From positions 79,487,797-79,551,796 of the forward strand of contig OW799233.1 in the NCBI GenBank assembly GCA_941918925.1: a stretch of 64,000 nucleotides of DNA. Direction: 5' to 3'. Of this stretch, positions 33,076 through 42,890 are shown piece by piece. Position numbers and translations under genes: made by a program. The DNA comes from Phyto melanocephala (taxonomy: Eukaryota; Arthropoda; Insecta; Diptera; Rhinophoridae). The notes under the pieces are model-generated. The model was not told where the DNA came from, did no database searches, and saw nothing but the letters and a program-made list of their open reading frames with translations. The first letter of the stretch is position 1. Each line of letters begins with the position of its first letter.

Positions 33076-34040
33076 GGATTTATATGTGGCCCAATATCCA
33101 CTCCTTTTAGCCTCATTGAATAGTTTCCTGCATTCTTTGCGCCTTTCCGCAATTTCGGCATTCCACCAAGTGGGCTTGGCCTTACCTTTCCTATTAGTTT
33201 TCCTACAGGAGTTATCGGTTGCCTCAGCCATTACATTACTCAAGAACTCAGTTACGGAGTCCAGAGTGGAATTATCGTCAATGGAGTCTGAACATGAAGA
33301 GAGCTTTCTATTCAGCACCTCAGCATAAACAGACCAGCTTGTCCTTCTCCTATTTAAGAAATGACTCTCAGAATCCACTTCGATAAACAAATCGAAATCA
33401 ATATATAGGTGATCGGAAAAAGAGCAGTCCTTCGACACCCTCCAATTTCCTATCAAATTCACATACCTATCGCTAATAAGAGTAACATCCAAAACCTCCC
33501 TTCTGTTAGTAACTACAAAGGTGGGTTCATTACCCCTATTAACTACTGTTAGTTTATTTTCAATTATAAATTCGAGGAGTGACTCACCCCTTTGGTTGGT
33601 ATCCGAGCTACCCCAGACGGTATGGTGCGCGTTGGCATCCGCGCAGATTATGAGAGGGATGTTCCTTTTGTTCGCGCAAGACATTGCCTTCCTAGTGATG
33701 GAGTTAGATGGGTCCCCTCCATGATCGTGCGCCATATAACAGCAGATTAGCCAGACTATTCGCCTCTTGTTCTCGATGGCTATAGTACAGGTGTCCTTAT
33801 CACTGAATTCGGATAGAACAAAAGCTTTAAGATTGTTTTGGCCATAATGCAAGATCTGGTCCTACCTAGTCCGGCTGCATACAGAATGTAGTAGCCATCC
33901 TTGTTTAGTCCGCAAACCCTGTCTTTGTACAACAATGGTTCTTGGACACATATAAGATCCTCCGTGCCTGAAGACAGTCGGAGGAGTAGGGCAGGTGACG
34001 CCGCTTTTGAGTGATGAAGGTTAATTTGAGTAACCTTCAA
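33075..34040 (-). pseudogene. LOA-like ORF2 5' part: endonuclease
   Basis: The frame opens at 34040 with TTG overlapping the ORF1 stop (TTGA), a layout suited to termination-reinitiation if the start was once ATG. It reads QINLHHSKAASPALLLR and IVCVQEP-like LICVQEPLL (catalytic Glu). After a frameshift near 33845 come IICADANAHHTVWGS, RGNEPTFV and CSFSDHLYIDF, the later EEP endonuclease blocks with Asp/Asn and the Ser-Asp-His triad. Sequence ends at the internal deletion (WWNAEIAERRKECRKLF is the last conserved part). Confidence 0.85.
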
Positions 34041-34858
34041 TGTAGCTGATCGCTGTGGACGACTTTGACATCGGCGTCCTCTGAACCGTCGTCAGATTCT
34101 AGAAGGGCGTCTACATCTTCTGCCACCTTTATCTTATCAAAGAATTCCCCCACTAGTCCTGAGACCGATTGGGTGTCATCAATGTCCGATGAAAGAGCAG
34201 ATTCATCGTCACAGCTCATGGAGAGATCCCTAGAAGAGTCCTTACTCTCCGGAGCTTGAGGCTTCTCCTTGTCGTCACCCTTATAGACCCGAAGAAAGAT
34301 AGTACCAAAACCATAGTATATCTTTCCCTGAGTCTTTCGAAGTGGAGACAGGGAGTCACTGTTTATAATAACAGTGGCCTTCCTGGAGCCTTCTACAGCT
34401 TCAGTAACCTTGGCTATTTTCCAGTCCTTCGTGGGTAGCTGAGGATTACTGACCTGCATAATCTCCAGAATCTCCTTTGGTTCGGATGGTATTGCGGGAA
34501 TCTTGGCAATAGATCTCGGCCTTTATGGAACATCGGCGAGAGGTATTGCCTCGAGCTTCGCGCCAGACCATACTTCCCCAAGGGACTCTATGGCGGTCTT
34601 GTACAGCTGCGCTGAACGCTCGTCTGTACAGGCTATGAGTTTGATGTGGCCTTGGTACCAGCCAGCATCTTCGCACTGGGGTGGTGGTCCCGGGTTGTCC
34701 CGAACAACTTTCAAGAACACCCCATTGAGAGCCATGACAACCAATTTCCAGTTGCCGGAGGAAATGGTGCCATCGCTGGAGTTGCGATCAATGATCGCCC
34801 AAATAAGGTGGTCCTTAGCCACCTCCTTGTAGGATCTTGATTGTGGCCGTGGAGGCAT
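34037..34858 (-). pseudogene. LOA-like ORF1 (gag-like) with one nonsense codon
   Basis: ATG at 34858 gives MPPRPQSRSYKEVAKDHLIW. The frame is continuous to 34037 except for one in-frame TAA at 34521-34523, so it is a near-intact ~273-codon gag. Conserved-looking segments include DGTISSGNWKLVVMALNGV, GWYQGHIKLIACTDE and SLGEVWSGAKLEAIPLADVP. The C-terminus is very acidic (EDVDALLESDDGSEDADVK). ORF1 proteins of this clade bind element RNA and guide it to chromatin. ORF2 starts at its stop codon. Confidence 0.75.
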
Positions 34859-34897
34859 GTGTTTGGAACGTTTTGTTCCTGGAAGAGACAAGTCTTA

Positions 34898-35800
34898 CAA
34901 ATATCTGACTTTTTTTACGGACATTTCGTACAGATTTCTGTAAGACATGTCTGGGAAATTTAATGTACGACACGTCTGATAGATTTCTGACTGATTTTGT
35001 ACCGATATGTCGAAGGGATTTTATTCTTTTTTGTTTACCGACATGTCTGATAGATATCTGACTGATTTCGTACAGAAATGTCTAAGTTGTTTTTATTCCT
35101 TTTGTTTTTTTTTTTCTTTAGAAATTAAAACGCAATTATTTGCCTTTACGAATTTTGTAATTTTGTTTTTTTTTTGTGTTACAAATTGTTTATTTACATA
35201 AGTCATAAAGTGCAACAAAATAGGTGATATTAAAAAATTTAATTTATTGGTGTGTTAAAAAAGTTTAAAAGAAATATAGAAAGTGATTGTTTTGTGATTA
35301 ATAAACAATATATATAAAAAGAGTGTCATGTCAGGCTTTTCGACAAAATGTTCAAAAAGATGCGTATTTTGTTTTTCAAGTTAGCTTAAATTATTTAAAA
35401 GAATTGTTTTAACTATTATATGAGGCATATAAACAATGTATATGAATATATGTAATTAAGTAATAAATTAAATGAATAAAAAAATATAACATAAAACTGA
35501 GTTTTATTTTATTAAATATTTCAGACAAACATCCGACAAACTTTCAGAAATCTGTCAGAATTCCATACGAATGTCGTAGATTAAATCAGAATTTCCCTAA
35601 TTTTTCTTTCAGATTTCTGTTAGATTTCTATCAGACACGTCGGTAAAAAACTCAGAATTTCCCACGACATGTCTGTCAGAATTCGTGCCAACCACTTCAT
35701 ATGTTTGGCGGTCAGAAGTCTGACAGATTTCGTATAGAATTCTTACTTGTTTGTCGACATTTCTTACAGACATCTGACAGATGTCGGACAATTTTGCAGG
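34898..35800. repeat. Right part of the CCCAGCC element, GACATGTC-rich
   Basis: Contains over a dozen variants of ACATGTCTGA / CTGACAGAT / GTCGGACAA on both strands, with an AT-rich centre (35100-35500). Explained as subterminal repeats of the 31620-35805 element. Confidence 0.6.
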
Positions 35801-35945
35801 CTGGGAGGTTGCCAAAGTGTGGTTGTGTTAGTAAAAAAGTGTAAGTGTATTGGTTTTTTTTTCACTTGCACTTGCATGTGGCAACGGTGGGTAAAGTTTC
35901 TACCGATTAAGGTAGCTTTAGCGTAAGACGAGCACAACTACATAC

Positions 35946-36715
35946 ATCGTTTCGCTTTTTAGCCCATAAACTTATTTCTGGATCTGCAAACCAGTCTTCA
36001 TTAATTTTCCTCTTCTTGTTGGTTACCTATGAAAAACACCATTAAAATTTTATTTTAGCTAGTATAAAGTTTTGTATAAAAAATGGTTTCTTGTAAATGG
36101 TCCGCCATCTAACGTTTTTTTTTTCAACTAGTGCTTATTTCGTGAATGGTAACACTTATCTCATGTCTGATTTGACCGATTATTAGTTTTATCCTTCCGC
36201 TGAACGAATATGGTTGTGTATACGCTTGAACAACGCTGGGAAATATTGCGACATTACTTTAGCCGATTTTGCCAAAAAAAAAAATCATCTTTTCAGATGA
36301 AGCTCATTTTGATCTTGGCGGGTATGTAAACAAGCAAAATTGTCGCATTTGGGGCACAGAAAACCCGCACGCATACATTGAAAAGCCGATACACCCAAAA
36401 CGAGTCACTGATTGTTGCGGATTTTGGTCCAGAGGCATAATTTGGCCATTTTTTTCGAAAACGAGCAAGGAGTGGCCGTAGTCAATGGTGATCGTTATCG
36501 GGCCATGTTGAACGAATTTTTGTTCACAAAAATTTAAGAGAAGGATATTGGCATCATTTCGTTTGAACAGGACGGCGCTACGTGCCATACAGCCGAAGCT
36601 AAATACACTATTAAAAAAAAAAGTTATTTGGCGGACCCTTTACTTTCTACTTACAGAGGAAGAGCTGCTACAGTTTTTATCATCTTGGTTTTCTATTGAA
36701 AATATAATGTTTGAT
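35946..36715 (-). CDS. Two candidate exons with a mariner in their intron, unknown product
   Basis: Exon a (about 36715-36655) reads NIIFSIENQDDKNCSSSSS and ends at donor TCT/GTAAGT. Exon b (36026-35946) begins after TTTCATAG, is 27 codons (VTNKKRKINEDWFADPEISL and on) and ends at donor GAT/GTATGT. Both are in phase 0, so the joined frame is open. The 628-bp intron contains the deleted mariner 36098-36638. The basic KKRK followed by WF..P.I..W resembles the start of BED-finger or transposase-type proteins, but I cannot assign a family. Upstream and downstream exons were not found; downstream sequence is occupied by the 31620-35805 element. Confidence 0.38.
36098..36638 (+). mobile_element. 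mariner-family element, internally deleted copy 2
   Basis: Ends GGTCCGCCATCTAACG and GTTATTTGGCGGACC. Shares the whole 5' region and the same internal deletion with copy 1 at 15800-16313, so both derive from one deletion derivative that spread. Confidence 0.8.
36210..36600 (+). pseudogene. mariner transposase fragment 2
   Basis: ATG at 36210 begins MVVYTLEQRWEILRHYF, then jumps to IIFSDEAHFDLGGYVNKQNC containing the first catalytic Asp. KPIHPKRVTDCCGFWSRGII follows, and in another frame the second Asp block (TGCCATACAGCC region near 36580). A stop (TAA) lies near 36533. It is slightly longer at the deletion point than copy 1 (adds about 15 bases). Confidence 0.8.
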
Positions 36716-37029
36716 TTTTAAGGTTTTAATGTATAATTAAAACGAAGTTACCATTTTTTTTAAGTATTTAAGCATATTAGTTTGTCACTTATTCTTAAAT
36801 AAATTTACTTAAAAAATTAAATTTGTTTTAAGCGCGTTTCCAAATTTATATTTGTTCGTGTTGTAGGTATCAGTTGATAAAATGTGGCATGTACTATCCC
36901 AGTAAAAAAAAAAAATATTTTAGGAGCTGTAAAAGGTACGTAAGCTCTACAAACGCTCTTACCAAAAACTATAGACTATAGTCTTTGCTCTTGTAATGGT
37001 TTTTCTTGTGTAGTGTTGTATAAGTTCCC
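36716..37029. other. AT-rich stretch ending in a gypsy-leader match
   Basis: No gene. 36992-37029 is identical over 38 bases to 44708-44745, which lies in the leader region of the gypsy-like LTR element. Confidence 0.5.
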
Positions 37030-38557
37030 ATCGTGCTCACTCGTGGGACCAAAATATGAATGAAACAAAAAATGAAAAAAACACACAGAAACTGAAAAAA
37101 ATTAAATCGGATGAGTTGGGTATCTCATCTGAAGACGACCTTCTGGCCTCTAGCCAAGAGACGTTGGTCGACTTATTAGGCAGAGAGGGAGCCAGTCATA
37201 GCACCCTGCTGCCCTCCAATACCCCTTCTAATACCCTTCAACTCGACGTCAAGGCTGACGACAAATTGAAGAGGAGGAAACAAAGAAAGAGGAGTCAGAA
37301 TGACATCCTCAAAGCTAAATACAATAAGGCGGTTTTTATTCTTGACAAGATAGCCAAGAACACCGCCAATGGTATTCCCCATGAACGCGACGAGGAAGAT
37401 CGCGTCAAATACCAGGCTGTGGTAGATGAGTACCTTAAGTTTAAGGATTCCTTACCCAGCACATCTAAAGAGGCAACTACTGAGGTGAGGTCCAAGCGAA
37501 ACCGATCTCAGACAGACATGGATTTTGATGGGGCATTCAGGGTTCTTATTCCCTCCAGGAGAGAGTGGAATGGGGGTCGCCTTTTGGGGAGTTTTGACAC
37601 CAGGATCTATACTGACGGTTCGAGGATGGATTGTGGTGTTGGATCTGGTGTCTTCTCTGATGGACCGGAGATTGAACTCTCCTTCCGTCTTCCGGATGAT
37701 TGCAGCGTTTTTCAGGCGGAAGTACTCGCTATCAGGGAAGCATGTAGGATACTGAATGACGGGAATATCCACGGGAGCATTGGAATATTTGTCGACAGTC
37801 AGGCGGCACTCTTGTCACTCAGGTCATACATTATTACGTCTAAATTAGTTGGCCAATGTAGAAAGGAACTGTCAAGGCTTGGTCAGCGGGCTGACGTTAC
37901 TCTAGTTTGGATTCCTGCGCATAAGGGCCACTATGGTAACGAGCGTGCTGATGAGCTAGCCAGGGGAGGATCTGCTCTGGATATCTCTAATGCAATTGCA
38001 GTTGCAATCCCGTTGGGGACTATTAAGAGCAGAATCTCCAGAAACTTTCTCCGGAAGGCTGATAACAGGTGGCGTGGGCTGAGCACGTGTAAGGTGGCAC
38101 GGCTTACGTGGCCCTCTTTTGATGCACGACGTACATTGCAACTTACCAGTCGGAGTCGGAGGGACATATCGAGGTTGCTGGCGGTATTGAGGGGTCACTG
38201 GATGTTAGGCAAACATGCAAGTCGGCTCGGACTCCCATCGAACGACCATTGTCGCAGTTGTCTGGATAGAGAGAAGGAGGAATCGGTTTTCCACTTTCTC
38301 TGCGAATGTCCTGCACTGGCGGCTAAGAGACACAGATTTCTGGGCGAACATATACTAGATGGCCTCTCTGCGATATCTGAAGTTGGACTGAATTATCTAC
38401 TGAGATATCTCAGGGCCACGGGGTGGATCTAGTACCCTTACTCTTGGATTTTATTCTGAGATACACTAGAAGCTGACGAGTGATGTGGTCCTGTCAAAAC
38501 GGAGTCATACAGACTCTACTTGACTGTTGGCGTGCAGCGAACTACCACGATAACCAA
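37030..38557 (+). mobile_element. LOA-like retrotransposon copy 3, deletion derivative
   Basis: Carries a gag-RNase H fusion ORF and a ~125-bp 3' UTR ending in ACCAACCAACC. It is directly followed by gypsy pol sequence and preceded by a 38-bp gypsy leader match, so it interrupts or rearranged that element. No clear TSD; CCCCACTCAC at the right junction is shared with the other pol fragment at 43776-43785. Confidence 0.7.
37056..38432 (+). CDS. 458-codon gag-RNase H fusion ORF from LOA copy 3
   Basis: ATG at 37056, stop at 38432, no interruption. Residues 1 to about 170 are gag-like: acidic Ser-rich start, a KRRKQRKRS basic cluster near 72, a coiled-coil-like VKYQAVVDEYLKFKDSL. From about 172 the sequence is ORF2-derived: RIYTDGSRMD (Asp187), FQAEVLAI (Glu222), FVDSQAALL (Asp247), NERADELAR (Asp near 298), then CRSCLDREKEESVFHFLCEC as the zinc tail. 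Gag C-terminus, endonuclease and RT are removed precisely enough to keep frame. It may be a chance deletion or a retained non-autonomous product; expression is unknown. All four RNase H acidic residues are present. Confidence 0.75.
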   Translation: MNETKNEKNTQKLKKIKSDELGISSEDDLLASSQETLVDLLGREGASHSTLLPSNTPSNTLQLDVKADDKLKRRKQRKRSQNDILKAKYNKAVFILDKIAKNTANGIPHERDEEDRVKYQAVVDEYLKFKDSLPSTSKEATTEVRSKRNRSQTDMDFDGAFRVLIPSRREWNGGRLLGSFDTRIYTDGSRMDCGVGSGVFSDGPEIELSFRLPDDCSVFQAEVLAIREACRILNDGNIHGSIGIFVDSQAALLSLRSYIITSKLVGQCRKELSRLGQRADVTLVWIPAHKGHYGNERADELARGGSALDISNAIAVAIPLGTIKSRISRNFLRKADNRWRGLSTCKVARLTWPSFDARRTLQLTSRSRRDISRLLAVLRGHWMLGKHASRLGLPSNDHCRSCLDREKEESVFHFLCECPALAAKRHRFLGEHILDGLSAISEVGLNYLLRYLRATGWI

Positions 38558-39845
38558 CCAACCCCACTCACACACGGACATAATAAATGAACAGGTACAA
38601 AGTATGCTAAACGACGATATAATAGAACCATCAGTTAGCCCCTTCAATGCTCCATTTCTTTTGGTACCCAAGAAGAATTTGGAAGACAAACGAAAATGGA
38701 GACTTGTAGTGGACTTTAGAAAGTTAAATAACAGAATAGTTAATGAAAAATTTCCACTAACTAGATTAGAGGATATTTTAGACAAACTAGGAAGCGCTAA
38801 ATGGTTGTCAACTCTTGATATGACTAGTTAATTTCACCAAATTCAATTGGAAAAAGATTCAAGGCCACTTACAGCTTTTTCTACACAACAGGGACACTAT
38901 CAATTTAAAAGACTACCATTTGGACTTAAAATTTCATCAAACAGTTTTCAGAGTATGCTTACAATAGCACTTTCAGGACTTGATTCAGAAGCTTTTCTCT
39001 ATGTCGATGACATAATTGTATACGGATGTAGTTTGAACCATCACAATCAAAATCTTGTTAAAGTTTTAGACAGACTTCAGCGATACAATTTAAAACTGAA
39101 TCCAAAGAAATGTTGTTTTTTAAGACCAGAAGTAGTATACTTAGGACATTTAATAACAAAGAACGGCGTCAAAACAGATCCAGCTAAGTATGAAGTTATA
39201 AGAAATTACCCAATACCTAAAAACGCGGATGAAGTTAGACGTTTCGTTGCATTCTGCAACTATTATAGGAAATTCATACCAAATTTTGCGGACATTGCGA
39301 AGCACTTAAATATGCTATTGAGAAAATCAGTAAAATTCTTATGGACAAATAAATGTCAGACTGCTTTTGATACCCTAAAAGAAAAATTAATGAACCCACC
39401 AATTTTGCAGTACCCAAATTTTGACAAACCTTTTATTTTGACGACTGACGCCTCAAACTACGCACTAGGAGCAGTCCTGTCACAAGGTGAAATTGGCAAA
39501 GACTTACCAATTTCCTACGCAAGCAAATCTCTTCAAAAGCATGATATGAATAAACCAATCATTGAAAAAGAATTGCTCGCAATTCACTGGGGAATAAATT
39601 TCTTCAAACCATATTTATACAGTGGAAAGTTCATAGTAGTGACAGACCATAGACCGTTTATATAACTATTCTCACACAAAAATCCATCATCAACAATTAC
39701 AAGAATTAGACTAGATTTAAGCGATTATGACTTCACGATAATTTATAAGAAAGAAAAAATTAACACTAATGCGGATGCATTATCAGGAATAGAAATAAAC
39801 TCAGATGTACTAAGACAAATGATACCGTTGGAAATGATGAAAATG
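38558..39845 (+). pseudogene. gypsy-like pol: reverse transcriptase and RNase H
   Basis: The frame reads VPKKNLEDKRKWRLVVDFR, FPLTRLEDILDKLG, then a TAA near 38829, then QFKRLPFGLKISSNSFQ and FLYVDDIIVYG (catalytic YVDD). RNase H shows LTTDASNYALGAVLSQ and YASKSLQKHD, and the final TDHRPFI followed by a second stop at 39662. The remainder (ITRIRLDLSDYDFTIIYK and NTNADALSGI) is the connection domain end. Only two nonsense codons interrupt about 430 codons, so decay is moderate. The upstream end is the junction with LOA copy 3 at PHSH. Confidence 0.85.
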
Positions 39846-40124
39846 AAAAGAAAATACTAATAACTACAAGGGCGATGACAAAGAAAAATGAAAATACAAA
39901 TAAAGAGGCAAATAAGATTGATGAAGGTAAAGAAATAAATATGAATACAGAGCTCGCGAATAGAAGTAATACGGGAAGATGTATCTCTCAGGAGTCTGAT
40001 CAACTTCTAATATGGGAATGTACATCCATAAATGACGTCAAGAATATAAAGAAATTACAATTTAATAAGTTTGAAAATATAGAAGAAGTCGACATAAAAA
40101 TTGAGGATAATATTGTGCACATAG

Positions 40125-40335
40125 GACGTGATGATAATTCATCGAAACAAGATTCGATTATGAAGAAATCACGTACCCGAAATTATATGAATGAAGGATG
40201 TAACGATAATTCATCGAAACAAGATTCGACTATGAAGAAGTAACATGCCAAAAACGTACAAGATGTTATTAATATGCATGCTAGACTCAGCAATAACTCA
40301 GCGAAACTAGATTCGATTCTGAGGAAACTGATATC
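40125..40335 (+). repeat. ~60-bp degenerate internal repeats in the pol linker
   Basis: Three units, at about 40133, 40205 and 40293, share AATTCATCGAAACAAGATTC or a diverged form and encode NSSKQDS-like peptides between RNase H and integrase. Confidence 0.6.
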
Positions 40336-41300
40336 TAAAATGAAAAAAGAAAATATAAAGGAATTAGCGCTAGCAAAGAATGATAAAATATTTAAAATGT
40401 ATACAATGGAGGATTTAAAGGAAGTTTATGCAAAGATAAGCATAAACAACAAAAGTCCTCAACTTAAAATATTAATTTACAATGCCCCAACGATAGTAAC
40501 AAATGACATTCTGAAATATAAACTCATCGATGAATTCCACAATGCTACACACGCAGGCCACTTAGGAATAAGAAAAACGATAATTAAATTGAAACAATGG
40601 TACATATGGAAAAATATGAATAAAATGGTTAAACAATTTGTAAAATATTGTGACAAGTGTAACATGAATAAACAAACCAGGAACATTAAAGAACCACTTA
40701 CGCTAACAAACACCCCAAACAACAGTTTTAAAGTAATATCAATTGACACTTCGCATTTCAAACGAATACCGATACCGATATTGACTATGCAGTGCGAGCT
40801 AACGAAATTCGTTATTGCTCACCCAATGTCAACAAAAGATGCACTTACAACTGCCAAAACATTAGTAGAACAATTAATTTTAAAATACGGTAAATTTAAT
40901 ATGCGTAACATATGTTCATTACTTGATATTAAACAAACATTTTCAACACCTTACCACCATGAGACAATAGGTTCAGTAGAAAGAAATCACAGGGTTCTCA
41001 ATGAATTCTTGCTAACCACAGCAAATGATTATGAATGGGATAAGTGGATAAATTACTTTACTTTTGCCTACAACACGGCACCCCATATAGACACTGGTTA
41101 CACGCTATTTAAAGTAGTATATGGTAAATTAACATATTAACCATCAGAAATTAGTAATAATGAAGAAACCAAAATATACAATTATGATGATTGTGCAAAA
41201 GAATTGAGACAAAAACTACAGTATTCTTTAAATAGAGCTAAAGAGCTTACAACAAGAATAAAAGAGAAAAGAGTAATAGAGAACAAATATGGCATAGGTT
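40274..41300 (+). pseudogene. gypsy-like integrase, second catalytic region deleted
   Basis: Zinc-binding HHCC is visible (HNATHAGHLG and CDKCNMNK). The core has ISIDTSHF with the first Asp and TIGSVERNHR with the catalytic Glu. The stretch that should hold the second Asp is missing in frame: KYGKFNMRNI passes directly to SLLDIKQTFSTPYHH. The C-terminal tail continues in frame after a stop near 41138 to about 41300. It would not integrate DNA. Confidence 0.8.
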
Positions 41301-41309
41301 AAATTTAAA

Positions 41310-42660
41310 TAGAAGGAAAAACCAAAGCCCATACAAAGCCCCATATAAAAATCGAGATTTATTTTTTTCGCCCCTTTAAAAAACTGCAAGAACATGAAAA
41401 TGCTTACAAGTTTTTTAATTACCTACAGATGCATCTTACTGTCATAAGTCAACCCATTAAATGTTAAGAATATTTGAAATAATTTTTTATTTCGGAAAAA
41501 GCACCTTTTGCAAAAAAGAAAGCAAAAAAGCACTTTTTGCTAAGAAAAAAAAAGTAAATAAACACCTTTTGCTAAAAAAGTAAAAAAGCACGTTTTGTTA
41601 ATAGAAGAAAAAAGTACATTTTGTAATGCGAATACACATATATGACGATAAAATTTTTACTGAATGTGGTTAAACCTGATCTAATAAAAAATGTTAAGCT
41701 AAGTATATTATTTTTGTCGTTTTATTGAATAAAATTGCAACTTAAACATTTCTTTCTTAGCCTTAAATTAAATACATATGAAATTTGTTAAATAGTTAAA
41801 CTTTTGTTCCAACATCTTCTTCTAGGCAAGAACATCCAACATTTTCGTCTATTGAATCCTCCATACCTTTATCCTGGTTATTCTTTTGTCAGCGCTGATA
41901 TAACGGCCTGTTTTAGTTTCATTCAGAGAAAATGAAAGCGGTGTTTTTCCTCGTTTCAGCAAATTTAAATTAGTATTCCGCTCGTTTTCAGATTTAAATT
42001 TAAAGGACTCGAAAGTTTTTATCAAGCATTTTACTATCCCGTTTTTCATAAAATTCTTATAAAATATTATACGTTTCATTCCTTGAATATTTTCAATCTT
42101 TTTATAAATTGATTTAAGATCTTTTATATTAAGAAGGTTCCACTCGGTTCCCAGCATTAAAACTCGTCCGTGATTGGAATAAATTTGACAATACTCTTCT
42201 ACTGTCGTTAAAACAGCATGATTTTTTAGGTCTTTTTCAACACGTCCAAATACTCTATCAGTTGGTAAGAAGCTATGTCCTCTTACTGGGAACGTTAAAG
42301 TGATATGTTGTACATGATAGGTTGATTTTGTTTGGAGCCAAAACAAAATAGTTCGAACAATATGAGAATTCTTGTTTTGACCGCCACATCCGTCGGAAAA
42401 AAATCTTATAAAATTAAAATCTTTCAAACTGAGAGTATTTAAGTAATGAAGCAAGGCAGAACCAATTTCCGTAGATCCTCGACCAGCCTGGTTTTCAGTC
42501 CAACAGTACTTTAACTGTAGTTTGGTTTGATCATTAAAGTAAAAAGTGAAACTACTTGATTGTTTCTACGAGATTTCAACCTAAATATTATAAAAATACC
42601 AAAAAACCAATTTTTCGCGAAATGCGAAAAAGCACCTTTTGTTCTGCGGCTCCTCAATTA
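41310..42660 (-). mobile_element. Insert in the gypsy env position carrying a GCGGQNKN protein remnant
   Basis: Between the integrase tail and the 3' part of the gypsy element. Ends are not defined, but AAAAAGCACCTTTTGC words recur at 41502, 41529, 41559, 41585 and again at 42627, like subterminal repeats of a DNA element. Confidence 0.4.
41849..42560 (-). pseudogene. Transposon-derived protein with FSDGCGGQNKN motif
   Basis: The open minus-strand frame runs from about 42560 to the stop at 41849 without an ATG at its start, so it is an exon or truncated gene of about 235 codons. It reads YCWTENQAGRGSTEIGSALL, FIRFFSDGCGGQNKN, LTFPVRGHSFLPTDRVFG and, at the end, LSFSLNETKTG. The order W.E..A.RG..EI..., SD.CGGQN.N, P..GH.....D.. 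is that of a family of repetitive eukaryotic proteins with an RNase H-like fold (DUF7869-type, as I recall). Function is unproven; a transposase role is inference. Confidence 0.5.
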
Positions 42661-42878
42661 AAACCATACCATTAAGAATTAATGAATGAGTATAAATAAG
42701 AAAAATTTATGTAATTAGAATTAAGCATTAATATATAAATTAAACAAAGTAATATCAACTTTTATATATATAAATATATAGACACAAACAATCACTTTAT
42801 AATAGTATATAAGTAAAATTGTAATAACCAATACTATGAATATATCAAGAAAAATTACTCCCCTAATTTTTCTCTTAG

Positions 42879-42890
42879 CGATGAGGGTGT
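42879..42890 (+). promoter_or_regulatory. Polypurine tract before the 3' LTR
   Basis: GCGATGAGGGTGT lies directly before AGTGTACC. Purine-rich sequence there is where plus-strand cDNA synthesis starts in LTR elements. Confidence 0.5.

Larger units (their letters stand above)
31667..34885 (-). mobile_element. LOA-like non-LTR retrotransposon copy 2
   Basis: AGACAAGTCTTA at 31655-31666 and 34886-34897 is a perfect 12-bp TSD. Minus-strand order: ORF1, endonuclease, RT thumb, RNase H, Cys/His tail, (CCTAA)n tail. The RT palm is missing (junction near 33075), so the copy is internally deleted. Only 27 bases precede the ORF1 ATG, so the 5' end may be truncated. Confidence 0.85.
31620..35805. mobile_element. 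DNA transposon with CCCAGCCTGCA ends, split by LOA copy 2
   Basis: The left end CCCAGCCTGCACAATAGTAC and the right end (inverse of GTCGGACAATTTTGCAGGCT plus GGG) are inverted repeats reaching inward over about 45 bases. Net length without the LOA insertion is about 955 bp. Subterminal parts carry many GACATGTC/CTGACAGAT words. No own coding region found, so it is non-autonomous. Confidence 0.65.
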
